From Solirubrobacter deserti (GTDB lineage Bacteria > Actinomycetota > Thermoleophilia > Solirubrobacterales > Solirubrobacteraceae), in assembly GCF_027587175.1 (NCBI RefSeq), contig NZ_JAPCID010000001.1, forward strand, positions 186,001-250,000: 64,000 nucleotides of DNA, given 5' to 3'. The notes under the pieces were generated by a model, which searched no databases, was not told the origin of the DNA, and worked only from the letters and a program-made list of their open reading frames with translations. A program made the translations under genes and the position numbers. Positions 27,161 to 33,356 of the stretch are shown piece by piece (positions within the stretch are counted from its first letter, which is position 1; every line of letters starts with the position of its first letter).

Positions 27161-28630
27161 ATGAGCGAGCAGCGGCCACTGGTCCTGGTTTCGAACCGCG
27201 GACCGGTCACCTACCAGGAGGACGGCTCGGTCAAGCGCGGCACGGGCGGCCTCGTCACCGCGTTGACGGGGTTGGCGTCCCACCGCGATGCGATCTGGAT
27301 CGCGTCCGCGATGACCGAGCAGGACGTCGAAGTCGCGCGCGAGCACGGCGGTAAGCCGTTCGAGGTCGAGGCGCCCGAGGGCGGCTCCTTCCGCGTGAAG
27401 TTCATCGAGAGCGACGGCGAGGCCTACGACCGCTTCTACAACATCATCGCCAACCCGATGCTCTGGTTCATCCAGCACTACCTCTGGGACCAGAGCAACG
27501 CGCCGGACATCCGCCGCCACGAGGTCGACGCCTTCGACCTCGGCTATCAGGCGGTCAACCGCGACCTGGCGACCGCCGTCATCGACGAGATCGGGGGGCA
27601 GGAAGAGCCCGTCGTGATGGTCCACGACTACCACTTCTACACCCTGCCCGGGATGGTCCGCGAGGCCCGGCCGGACGTGTTCCTGCACCACTTCGTGCAC
27701 ATCCCGTGGACCCAGCCGGACGCCTGGCGCGTGCTGCCCAGCCGCATCCGCGAGGAGATCTACAACGGGCTGCTGGCCAACGACATCATCGGCTTCCACA
27801 CCAAGTCCTACCAGCGCAACTTCCTGCAGTGCTGCCGCGACCTGATGGACCTCGAGGTGTCCTTCGACGACGGCGTGGTCTTCTGCGGCGATCGCCCGGT
27901 GTGGGTGCGCTCCTACCCGCTCCCGATCGACTACGACGCCACGCAGAACGTCGGCCGGCGCCCGCGCGTGCGCGAGTTCGAGGAGAAGGTCCTGGCCCGC
28001 CGGCGCGAGCACTCGATCCTGCGCGTGGACCGCGCGGACCTGTCCAAGAACGTCCTGCGCGGCTTCACCGCCTTCGACATCTTCCTCGAGCAACACCCCG
28101 AGTTCGCCGAGAAGATCACCTTCACCGCCCAGCTGATGCCCTCGCGGACCGACGTGCCCGAGTACGCCGAGTACCTGGAGAAGATCGAGGCCCTGGTGGC
28201 GGTCGTCAACCACCGCCACGGCACGCCCGACTGGATGCCGATCGACCTCAAGCTGCGCGACGACCTCGACGAGGCCGTCGCCTCCTACAAGCACTACGAC
28301 GTGATGATGGTCAACGCGATGTTCGACGGCATGAACCTCGTGGCCAAGGAAGGGCCCTTGGTGAACGAGCGCCACGGCGTCTCGATCCTGAGCGAGAACA
28401 CCGGCGCCCACGAGGAGCTCGGCGAGTTCGCCATCTCGGTGAACCCGTTCGACGTCCAGGAGCTCGCCGACGCCATCCACGCCGCGCTGGTCATGAAGCC
28501 TGAAGAGCGCGAACGCCGCGCCAAGGGCCTCAAGGAGATCGTCACCTCCCGCGACCCGGGCGACTGGATCGACGAGCAGATCGCGGACATCCGCGCCAAG
28601 AACTCCGGCGCCCGCACCCCGACGAGCTAG
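27161..28630 (+). CDS. otsA: trehalose-6-phosphate synthase (GT20)
   Basis: OtsA makes trehalose 6-phosphate from UDP- or GDP-glucose and glucose 6-phosphate. The 489 residues carry the GT20 landmarks: VSNRGPV at the N-terminus, a glycine loop GTGGLVTAL, the WFIQHYLWD and VHDYHFYTLP segments, HIPWTQPDAWR, and a C-terminal donor site with DGMNLVAKEG and LSENTGAHEE. No otsB phosphatase is adjacent. The gene follows the two-component system by 54 bases that hold a CGAAC/GTTCG hairpin and a TATCTT -10-like box. Confidence 0.92.
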   Translation: MSEQRPLVLVSNRGPVTYQEDGSVKRGTGGLVTALTGLASHRDAIWIASAMTEQDVEVAREHGGKPFEVEAPEGGSFRVKFIESDGEAYDRFYNIIANPMLWFIQHYLWDQSNAPDIRRHEVDAFDLGYQAVNRDLATAVIDEIGGQEEPVVMVHDYHFYTLPGMVREARPDVFLHHFVHIPWTQPDAWRVLPSRIREEIYNGLLANDIIGFHTKSYQRNFLQCCRDLMDLEVSFDDGVVFCGDRPVWVRSYPLPIDYDATQNVGRRPRVREFEEKVLARRREHSILRVDRADLSKNVLRGFTAFDIFLEQHPEFAEKITFTAQLMPSRTDVPEYAEYLEKIEALVAVVNHRHGTPDWMPIDLKLRDDLDEAVASYKHYDVMMVNAMFDGMNLVAKEGPLVNERHGVSILSENTGAHEELGEFAISVNPFDVQELADAIHAALVMKPEERERRAKGLKEIVTSRDPGDWIDEQIADIRAKNSGARTPTS

Positions 28631-29274
28631 CCGGACCCCTCGAACCCGAACTCCCCACTCGGCCGCCGCGTCTCGGTCGGCCGAGGCCGGCGGGGCGCGG
28701 GCGCGACGACGCGCGGAGCCGGCGCCACGGTCGGCGCGGGCGTCGCCACGGGCCCGCCGCCGCGTTCCTCGCCGCCGCCGCGTTCCTCGCCGCCGCCGCG
28801 TTCCTCGCCGCCGCCGCGTTCTCCGCCGCCGCCGCGTTCTCCGCCGCGGCCGCGTTCCTCGCCGCCGCCGCGCTCCCCGCCGCCGCGCCTCTCGCCGCCG
28901 CCGCGCTTCTCCTCGCCGCCGCCGCGCTCCTCGCCCGCGGGCGCACGCTTCCTCGCGCCGCCCCGGGCCCCGGGCGCCCGCGTCTCCCCACCGCGGCGCT
29001 TCTCCGCGTCCTGGTCCTCCCCGTTGCGTGCCGCGGCCGCCGCGGACCCGTCGCCGCCCTCGTCGCGCGTCTTCTCCTCGTCCCCCACCGTCGCGCGCGG
29101 CGCCAGCGTCGGGATCGGCTCGTCGGCGACCAGCGGCCGCGCGGCGGCGGCGGGCAGCGGCGGTGCCGTCGAGGTCGTCAGGGCCCACGCGACGCCGAGC
29201 GTCAGCGTCGCGAACGCCCCAGCCGCGAGCGCGACGTTGCCCCAGCGGATCCGGCGCAGCAGGTTCCGTCCCAT
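28627..29274 (-). CDS. membrane-anchored protein with GGGEER-type repeats
   Basis: A 215-residue protein with a short basic N-terminus, one hydrophobic helix (about 13-33) and then a long low-complexity region. After a proline/alanine stretch, residues about 115-172 are tandem G-G-G-E-(E/K)-R units with few other residues, followed by a proline-rich tail and the end FGFEGSG. It looks like a surface or periplasm-facing tethered polymer or linker protein. The repeats frame is chosen because only this frame has a clean membrane anchor and start. It is convergent with otsA with a 4-base overlap. No family assigned. Confidence 0.55.
   Translation of the reverse strand: MGRNLLRRIRWGNVALAAGAFATLTLGVAWALTTSTAPPLPAAAARPLVADEPIPTLAPRATVGDEEKTRDEGGDGSAAAAARNGEDQDAEKRRGGETRAPGARGGARKRAPAGEERGGGEEKRGGGERRGGGERGGGEERGRGGERGGGGERGGGEERGGGEERGGGEERGGGPVATPAPTVAPAPRVVAPAPRRPRPTETRRPSGEFGFEGSG
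28756..28933. repeat. tandem 18-base GGC/GAG-rich coding repeat
   Basis: About nine to ten imperfect copies of an 18-base unit (plus strand CGCCGCCGCGTTCCTCGC and variants with CTCC for TCCT) run through the middle of the GGGEER protein. Several copies are identical, which implies slippage and possible length variation between strains. Confidence 0.85.
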
Positions 29275-29317
29275 ACCTCCCGTAGGGTTTGGGTCGGGCG
29301 CGTTCGCCCCACGTTGC

Positions 29318-29323
29318 TACTCT
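29318..29323 (+). promoter_or_regulatory. -10-like TACTCT before rpsF
   Basis: TACTCT ends 11 bases before the rpsF ATG (29335). The same 11-base distance is found before dnaB and purA. The implied 5' leader is only a few bases. No canonical -35 hexamer is seen (CGGGCG at the expected place). Confidence 0.35.
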
Positions 29324-29334
29324 CTGCCACCGCA

Positions 29335-29715
29335 ATGGCGAGCGGAAAGCACATCTACGACCTCACGCTCCTGCTGGACCCGGCCGTCGAGGCCGAGCGT
29401 CGCGAGCAGATCGTGGCGGACGTCGCAGACCTCATCGACCGCACCGGCGAGTTCATCGGACGGCATGACTGGGGTACTCGCCAGGCTGCCTACGAGGTGC
29501 GCAAGAAGGCTGAGGCTGACTACCACCTGATTCAGTTCAGGGGCGCGAACGAGCTGCTCGAGCAGCTCGACCACAACCTCAAGATCACGGACGGCGTCCT
29601 GCGCCACCGGATCATCAAGCTGCGGCCGGGCACGCCCGACCCGCCGGATCTCCGCCCCTCGGCCCAGCCGGCCCCGGAGGCGACTGCTCCGGAAGCCGAG
29701 CCCGCCGAGGCTTAG
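29335..29715 (+). CDS. rpsF: 30S ribosomal protein S6
   Basis: S6 of 126 residues from ATG 29335 (an upstream in-frame extension has no S6 match). Conserved landmarks are YDLTLLLDP, the central GRHDWGTRQAAYEV and the YHLIQF strand. The C-terminus is a Pro/Ala/Glu-rich tail. S6 binds S18 (rpsR at 30786) in the 30S platform. A strong terminator follows immediately, so unlike the usual operon, rpsF is transcribed alone here. Confidence 0.95.
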   Translation: MASGKHIYDLTLLLDPAVEAERREQIVADVADLIDRTGEFIGRHDWGTRQAAYEVRKKAEADYHLIQFRGANELLEQLDHNLKITDGVLRHRIIKLRPGTPDPPDLRPSAQPAPEATAPEAEPAEA

Positions 29716-29725
29716 AGCGCTTGAG

Positions 29726-29759
29726 AAGGGCCGCCGCGAGGCGGCCCTTGTTGTTTCTG
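29726..29759 (+). terminator. intrinsic terminator of rpsF
   Basis: A perfect 10-base stem AAGGGCCGCC/GGCGGCCCTT with a GCGA tetraloop, followed by TTGTTGTTT. It lies 11 bases after the rpsF stop. Confidence 0.9.
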
Positions 29760-29764
29760 AGGTG

Positions 29765-29805
29765 ATCGGTCAGTTGACCACCGCATAGGTGGTCAAGTGA
29801 CCGAT
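29765..29805. promoter_or_regulatory. two GGTCANNTGACC palindromes within a long inverted repeat
   Basis: GGTCAGTTGACC (29768-29779) and GGTCAAGTGACC (29791-29802) are each palindromic with centres 23 bases apart, about two helical turns. Together they form an 18-base-arm inverted repeat with one mismatch around GCATA. There is no T-tract, so it is a poor terminator; it resembles a double operator for a dimeric regulator, or a stable RNA hairpin protecting the rpsF message. Confidence 0.55.
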
Positions 29806-29825
29806 TGCCCCTCGCCAACCCCGCG

Positions 29826-29845
29826 GCGAACGCGCGAGCGTTCGC
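29826..29845. other. perfect hairpin with GCGA tetraloop
   Basis: GCGAACGC (29826-29833), loop GCGA, GCGTTCGC (29838-29845). The CGAAC and GTTCG halves are eight bases apart, so it is not a LexA box, which needs four. Confidence 0.6.
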
Positions 29846-29983
29846 GCAGTCCGGCTCACTGGGACGTTGCGCACCCGCCGCCGCGGGTCAAGCCACTCGT
29901 GACCACCGCGCCGTACTCCGCGCACGCCTGGGCACGAGTTGCTTGACGCGCGGCCAGTGGGTGTGCTCGCCGTTTAACGAACG

Positions 29984-30007
29984 CGGGCCGCCCCAAAGGA
30001 CGGCCCG
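29984..30007 (-). terminator. probable terminator of ssb
   Basis: CGGGCCG/CGGCCCG stem (7 pairs, then one mismatch and two more pairs) located 30 bases past the ssb stop on the minus strand. The run after it on that strand (CGTTCGTTAAACG) has only a few T residues, so termination may be weak. Confidence 0.55.
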
Positions 30008-30036
30008 AGCTGATCTCAATGACGAAGCGACGCGGC

Positions 30037-30540
30037 CTAGAACGGGATGTCGTCGTCCGCCGGCGCGGGCGGACGCCCGCCGCCGACGGGCGCGGGCCCG
30101 AAGTCCGACACGTCGGCCGGGACGTCCGAGTGGGGGGTGAACCCGTTGCCGTTGCCGGCACCGGCGCCGCCGGCGTACGAGCCGCCACCGCCGCCCATGC
30201 CTTCCTCGCGGCCGCCGAGGAACTGCACGGCGTCGGCGACGATCTCGATCGCCTCACGCTTGTTGCCGCTCTGGTCCTGCCACTCACGCCACTCGAGGCG
30301 GCCGTCGATGCAGACCGGCCGGCCCTTGGAGAGGAACCGCTGGCAGTTCTCCCCCTGGGCGCCCCAGACGGTGACGCTGAAGTAGTTGGGCTTGTCGACC
30401 CACTCGCCGTTCTCCTTGCGGCGGGAGTTCGAGGCGATCCGCAGACTGCACACCGACATGCCCGACGGCAGCGACCGGAGCTCCGGGTCGCGCGTCAGGT
30501 TCCCCGTGAGGACGACGCGATTGATATTGGTTGCCGCCAT
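30037..30540 (-). CDS. ssb: single-stranded DNA-binding protein
   Basis: A 167-residue SSB. The OB fold (about 1-110) shows INRVVLTGNLTRDPELR, the VTVWGAQGENC strand and DGRLEWREWQDQSGNKR; a glycine-rich linker follows and the protein ends in the acidic tip DDDIPF that recruits repair and replication partners. The ATG is preceded by AAAGGAG. In most bacteria ssb lies between rpsF and rpsR in the same direction; here it occupies that place but on the opposite strand. The 245 bases to rpsR hold its divergent promoter. Confidence 0.96.
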   Translation of the reverse strand: MAATNINRVVLTGNLTRDPELRSLPSGMSVCSLRIASNSRRKENGEWVDKPNYFSVTVWGAQGENCQRFLSKGRPVCIDGRLEWREWQDQSGNKREAIEIVADAVQFLGGREEGMGGGGGSYAGGAGAGNGNGFTPHSDVPADVSDFGPAPVGGGRPPAPADDDIPF

Positions 30541-30785
30541 GGTGGGCTGGCGCTCCTTTCGACTTTCGTAGTCTTGGAGGGCGAGTCTACGTCCGGGGTC
30601 GGAGGTACCGGCTCCTGTAGCCGCTTAATCCGCACTTTCTTTGCAGAGTCGTTACACGTCGTAGCGGACGGAAAGCAATTCACCCGGTTCGCTACCCTGT
30701 GCGGACCGGCGCCCGCACGGCGTCTGGCCTCGCGCGCGCGAGGCGCGCAAACAAGCGAGACAGCAGCTAGAGAGGTTTTGTAACA

Positions 30786-31109
30786 GTGGCGAAGCAGCGC
30801 AGCCGGCCGACGCGCCGGCGTGATCGCAAGGCCGGTGGGGGCGGCGGACGCCGGAAGTCCTGCCAGTACTGCCGCGACAAGGTCGAGTTCGTCGACTACA
30901 AGGACATCAACGCGCTCAAGAAGTTCGTGAGCGACCGCGGCAAGATCCGCTCGCGCCGCATCACGGGCGCCTGCCGCCGGCACCAGAACCAGATCGCCCG
31001 CGCGGTCAAGCGCGCCCGCGAGCTGGCGCTGCTGCCGTACGTCGGCGAGGGCTCCGGGCCGGACGAGGGCGAGAGCCGCGGCCGTGGCGGCCGTGGGCGC
31101 GACCGCTAG
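30786..31109 (+). CDS. rpsR: 30S ribosomal protein S18
   Basis: S18 of 107 residues, longer than usual because of an arginine/glycine-rich N-terminus (about 23 residues) and an [10 protein letters not shown] tail. The core contains [18 protein letters not shown] and [11 protein letters not shown]. Cysteines in CQYC and the CRRH motif form the zinc-binding (C+) version of S18; many actinobacteria also have a zinc-free paralogue. GTG start, with AGAGAGG upstream. rplI follows 19 bases after the stop. Confidence 0.95.
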   Translation: MAKQRSRPTRRRDRKAGGGGGRRKSCQYCRDKVEFVDYKDINALKKFVSDRGKIRSRRITGACRRHQNQIARAVKRARELALLPYVGEGSGPDEGESRGRGGRGRDR

Positions 31110-31128
31110 GTAGCGAGGCACCACACCG

Positions 31129-31581
31129 ATGCCTCAGGCCATTCTTCTGCAGGACCACGAGACGCTCGGCGAGCGCGGCACGGTCGTCGACGTCTCCAAG
31201 GGCTACCTGCGCAACTACCTGATCCCGCGCAAGCTGGCCCAGCCGGCGACCAAGGGCGCGATCGCCGCGGCCGAGAAGCGCCGCGAGACCGCCGAGAAGG
31301 CCGCCGCCACGGCGCTGGCCTCCGCCCAGGAGACGGCGGCCCTGCTCAGCAAGACCGTGCTGACGATCCCGCACCAGGCGGGCGACGACGGCCGCCTGTT
31401 CGGCTCGGTCACGACGCAGGACATCGCGGACGCCATCCAGGAGGCCCGCGGCATCACGATCGACCGCCGCAACGTCCACCTCGAGGAGCCGATCCGCACC
31501 GTCGGGACGCGCATGATCGAGGTCGAGGTCGAGGACGGCGTGACCGCGACCGTCAAGACCATGGTGGTCGAGCAGCAGTAG
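31129..31581 (+). CDS. rplI: 50S ribosomal protein L9
   Basis: L9 of 150 residues, full length. The N-terminal domain has MPQAILLQDHETLGERG and GYLRNYLIPRKLA, the middle is the long alanine/glutamate helix, and the C-terminal domain has DGRLFGSVTTQDIADAI. It ends the ribosomal group and is followed by a strong terminator. Confidence 0.96.
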   Translation: MPQAILLQDHETLGERGTVVDVSKGYLRNYLIPRKLAQPATKGAIAAAEKRRETAEKAAATALASAQETAALLSKTVLTIPHQAGDDGRLFGSVTTQDIADAIQEARGITIDRRNVHLEEPIRTVGTRMIEVEVEDGVTATVKTMVVEQQ

Positions 31582-31625
31582 ACGGAACTCGCGCCCGAAC
31601 GGGCTCGAACTTCCGCGAAGGTTTC

Positions 31626-31660
31626 AAGCGCCGGCCCGAAAGGCCGGCGCTTCGTCGTCT
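31626..31660 (+). terminator. intrinsic terminator of rpsR-rplI
   Basis: Perfect 11-base stem AAGCGCCGGCC/GGCCGGCGCTT with a CGAAA loop, then TTCGTCGTCT. It sits between rplI and the convergent collagen-like gene. Confidence 0.88.
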
Positions 31661-31661
31661 C

Positions 31662-32342
31662 CTAGAAGATCTCCTGGGTCTGCGTGTAGTCGCCGATCGG
31701 CATCACGTGCAGGTTCAGGTTGCGCAGGAGCACGTACTGACCCTGCGGGCCGCCGTCGTCCTTGCATTCGAAGCGGATGCTCTCCGGATCGGCGGTCACG
31801 ACCCGCGTGAGGCCCTGCATCGAGAACGTCCCGTACTCGGGACCCTCATCGCTGACCTCGACCGTCGTGGCGTCCAGCGTGTCCCAGACGCCGTCGTGAT
31901 GGCGGATGCGCAGCTGGCAGGAGACCGCCGCCCACGCGCGCCCGTACGGCTGCTCCGGCAGCCACGCGGTGCCCTTGGCGGTGATGTGGTAGGCGCCCTT
32001 GGCCAGCTCGACCTTCGAGATCGCGCCGAAGCTCGTCCCGACGCCCAGGTTGGACGCCACCCAGCGCGAGATCATGTGCGGCTTCGACGCCACGCCCGCG
32101 GGACCCGCCGGGCCCTGCGGCCCAGCCGGACCGGCGGGGCCCTTCTGGTTCATCGGCAGCACCGTCTCGGTGTTCGCGCACGGGCGCGCCACGCCGGTCG
32201 GGTCCACGGCGCGCACGGCGCCGGAGACGTTGTTGACGCACATCGTGACGACGCCGTCATTGGAGATCGCGGCCTGGCCGACGCCGGCGGCCGCGCCGGC
32301 GAGCAGCAGCGTGGCCGCGGCCACCTTGATTGAAGTACGCAT
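31662..32342 (-). CDS. secreted protein with short collagen-like repeat
   Basis: A 226-residue exported protein. ATG 32340-32342 is preceded by AAAGGAA and starts a signal peptide (MRTSIKVAAATLLLAG to about residue 25, AAISNDG). It continues with a cysteine-bearing module (MCVNNVSGAVRAVDP, then RPC), a W/M-NQKGPAGPAGPQG collagen-like stretch of five Gly-X-Y triplets and a C-terminal beta-rich globular domain with two cysteines. The same module order is found in the gene at 57111, which has a much longer collagen stretch. The role is probably cell-surface; nothing more specific can be said. Confidence 0.8.
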   Translation of the reverse strand: MRTSIKVAAATLLLAGAAAGVGQAAISNDGVVTMCVNNVSGAVRAVDPTGVARPCANTETVLPMNQKGPAGPAGPQGPAGPAGVASKPHMISRWVASNLGVGTSFGAISKVELAKGAYHITAKGTAWLPEQPYGRAWAAVSCQLRIRHHDGVWDTLDATTVEVSDEGPEYGTFSMQGLTRVVTADPESIRFECKDDGGPQGQYVLLRNLNLHVMPIGDYTQTQEIF

Positions 32343-32526
32343 GTCGGGGAGTTCCTTTCGACTTGGGGAGGTCGGGGAGGAAAGGCGCGAGCGGCCCACG
32401 GCATTACGCGCGCCCCACCCTGGACCTGGCCCGGCCTAAAAGGCAGGGGAAACCCCCGGGTGGGGCTCTGTGGCGCGACGCGCCGGCGGCGCGGACGATG
32501 GAGACCCTCCACCCCGAAAGGACCAT

Positions 32527-32901
32527 ATGGGCTTCCTCAAGGACATGCGCGCGTTCAAGCAGCTCGCCGACTCGACCCCCCGCCAGGGCCTGCGCGCGAC
32601 GCTGCGCGACGGCCTCGCGACGGCCTCCAGCGCCGCCGAGCAGGCGCAGCGCGCCCAGCACCTCGCGCTGCACGGCCTTCCAGGCCACGCCACGATCACG
32701 ACGCTGCGCGACACGGGCACGTCGATCAACGACAACCCGCTCGTCGAGCTCGGCCTCGAGGTCACGCTCGACGGCCGCGCGCCGTACGCCGTCACGCATC
32801 AGCAGGTGATCTCGCGCCTCGCGGTCGGCGGCTTCCAGCCCGGAGCGACCGTCCCGGTGCGCGTCGACCCCGCCGACCCGGCCTCGGTGATGGTGGCCTG
32901 A
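32527..32901 (+). CDS. conserved hypothetical protein, 124 aa
   Basis: A small soluble protein. ATG 32527 has AAAGGA five bases upstream, which decides the start over the longer frame. The N-terminal half is helical (MGFLKDMRAFKQLAD, AAEQAQRAQHLALHG); the C-terminal half is a beta-rich domain containing NDNPLVELGLEVTLDGR, PYAVTHQQVISR and QPGATVPVRVDPADP, a pattern I have seen in actinobacterial proteins of unknown function. Its stop overlaps the sigma factor start (TGATG), suggesting joint expression. Confidence 0.75.
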   Translation: MGFLKDMRAFKQLADSTPRQGLRATLRDGLATASSAAEQAQRAQHLALHGLPGHATITTLRDTGTSINDNPLVELGLEVTLDGRAPYAVTHQQVISRLAVGGFQPGATVPVRVDPADPASVMVA

Positions 32902-33356
32902 TGGGCGACCCCGAGATCGTCACCGCGCTCTATAAGCAGCACTTCGAGCCGCTCCGGCGCCGCGCGCAGTCGATCACGCGCTGCCCGCACGCGGCGCAGG
33001 ATGCCGCCCAGGACGCGCTCCTGGCCACGCTCGCGCGACTCGATCTCGACGACCCCGGCTTCGGGGCGTACGCGACCACGGTGGCGCGGCGCAACGCGCT
33101 GCGCCACCGGGCGCCGCTCGCGACCGGGCCGGACCGGCCGCAGGAGGATCACTCGACGGCGGTCGTGTGCCGCGCCGACGTCCGGCGGGCGCTCAGCGCG
33201 CTGCCGGAGCGTCAGCGGCGAGCGGTGTTCCTCTCCACCTACGCGGACCAGCCGCACGAGGCGGTCGGCGCGGCGCTCGGGCTGACGCCGAACGCGACCG
33301 GGCAGCTGCTGTTCCGCGCCCGCAGCGCGCTTCAGTCGAGCCTGGAGGCCAGCTGA
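32901..33356 (+). CDS. ECF-like RNA polymerase sigma factor
   Basis: A short sigma-70 family protein of 151 residues. Region 2 is recognisable in LYKQHFEPLRRRAQSIT and QDAAQDALLATLARL, and region 4 in RRALSALPERQRRAVFLSTYADQPHEAVGAALGL followed by a helix (shown here in part only by its key residues). There is no obvious anti-sigma gene; the upstream 124-residue protein, coupled by TGATG, is the only candidate partner. Its 3' end overlaps the convergent LAL regulator by 25 bases. Confidence 0.82.
   Translation: MGDPEIVTALYKQHFEPLRRRAQSITRCPHAAQDAAQDALLATLARLDLDDPGFGAYATTVARRNALRHRAPLATGPDRPQEDHSTAVVCRADVRRALSALPERQRRAVFLSTYADQPHEAVGAALGLTPNATGQLLFRARSALQSSLEAS

Larger units (their letters stand above)
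29716..30036. other. 321-base non-coding region between rpsF and ssb 3' ends
   Basis: Both flanking genes end here, so the interval should hold only terminators, yet it contains four inverted repeats: the rpsF terminator, a pair of 12-base palindromes nested in an 18-base-arm hairpin (29765-29805), a perfect GCGAACGC/GCGTTCGC hairpin (29826-29845) and a GC hairpin for ssb (29984-30007). No convincing reading frame is present. Confidence 0.7.

Noticed and set aside
28756-28933. CRISPR-like periodic repeat
   Set aside because: Units are contiguous 18-base coding repeats without spacers, in frame with a GGGEER protein.
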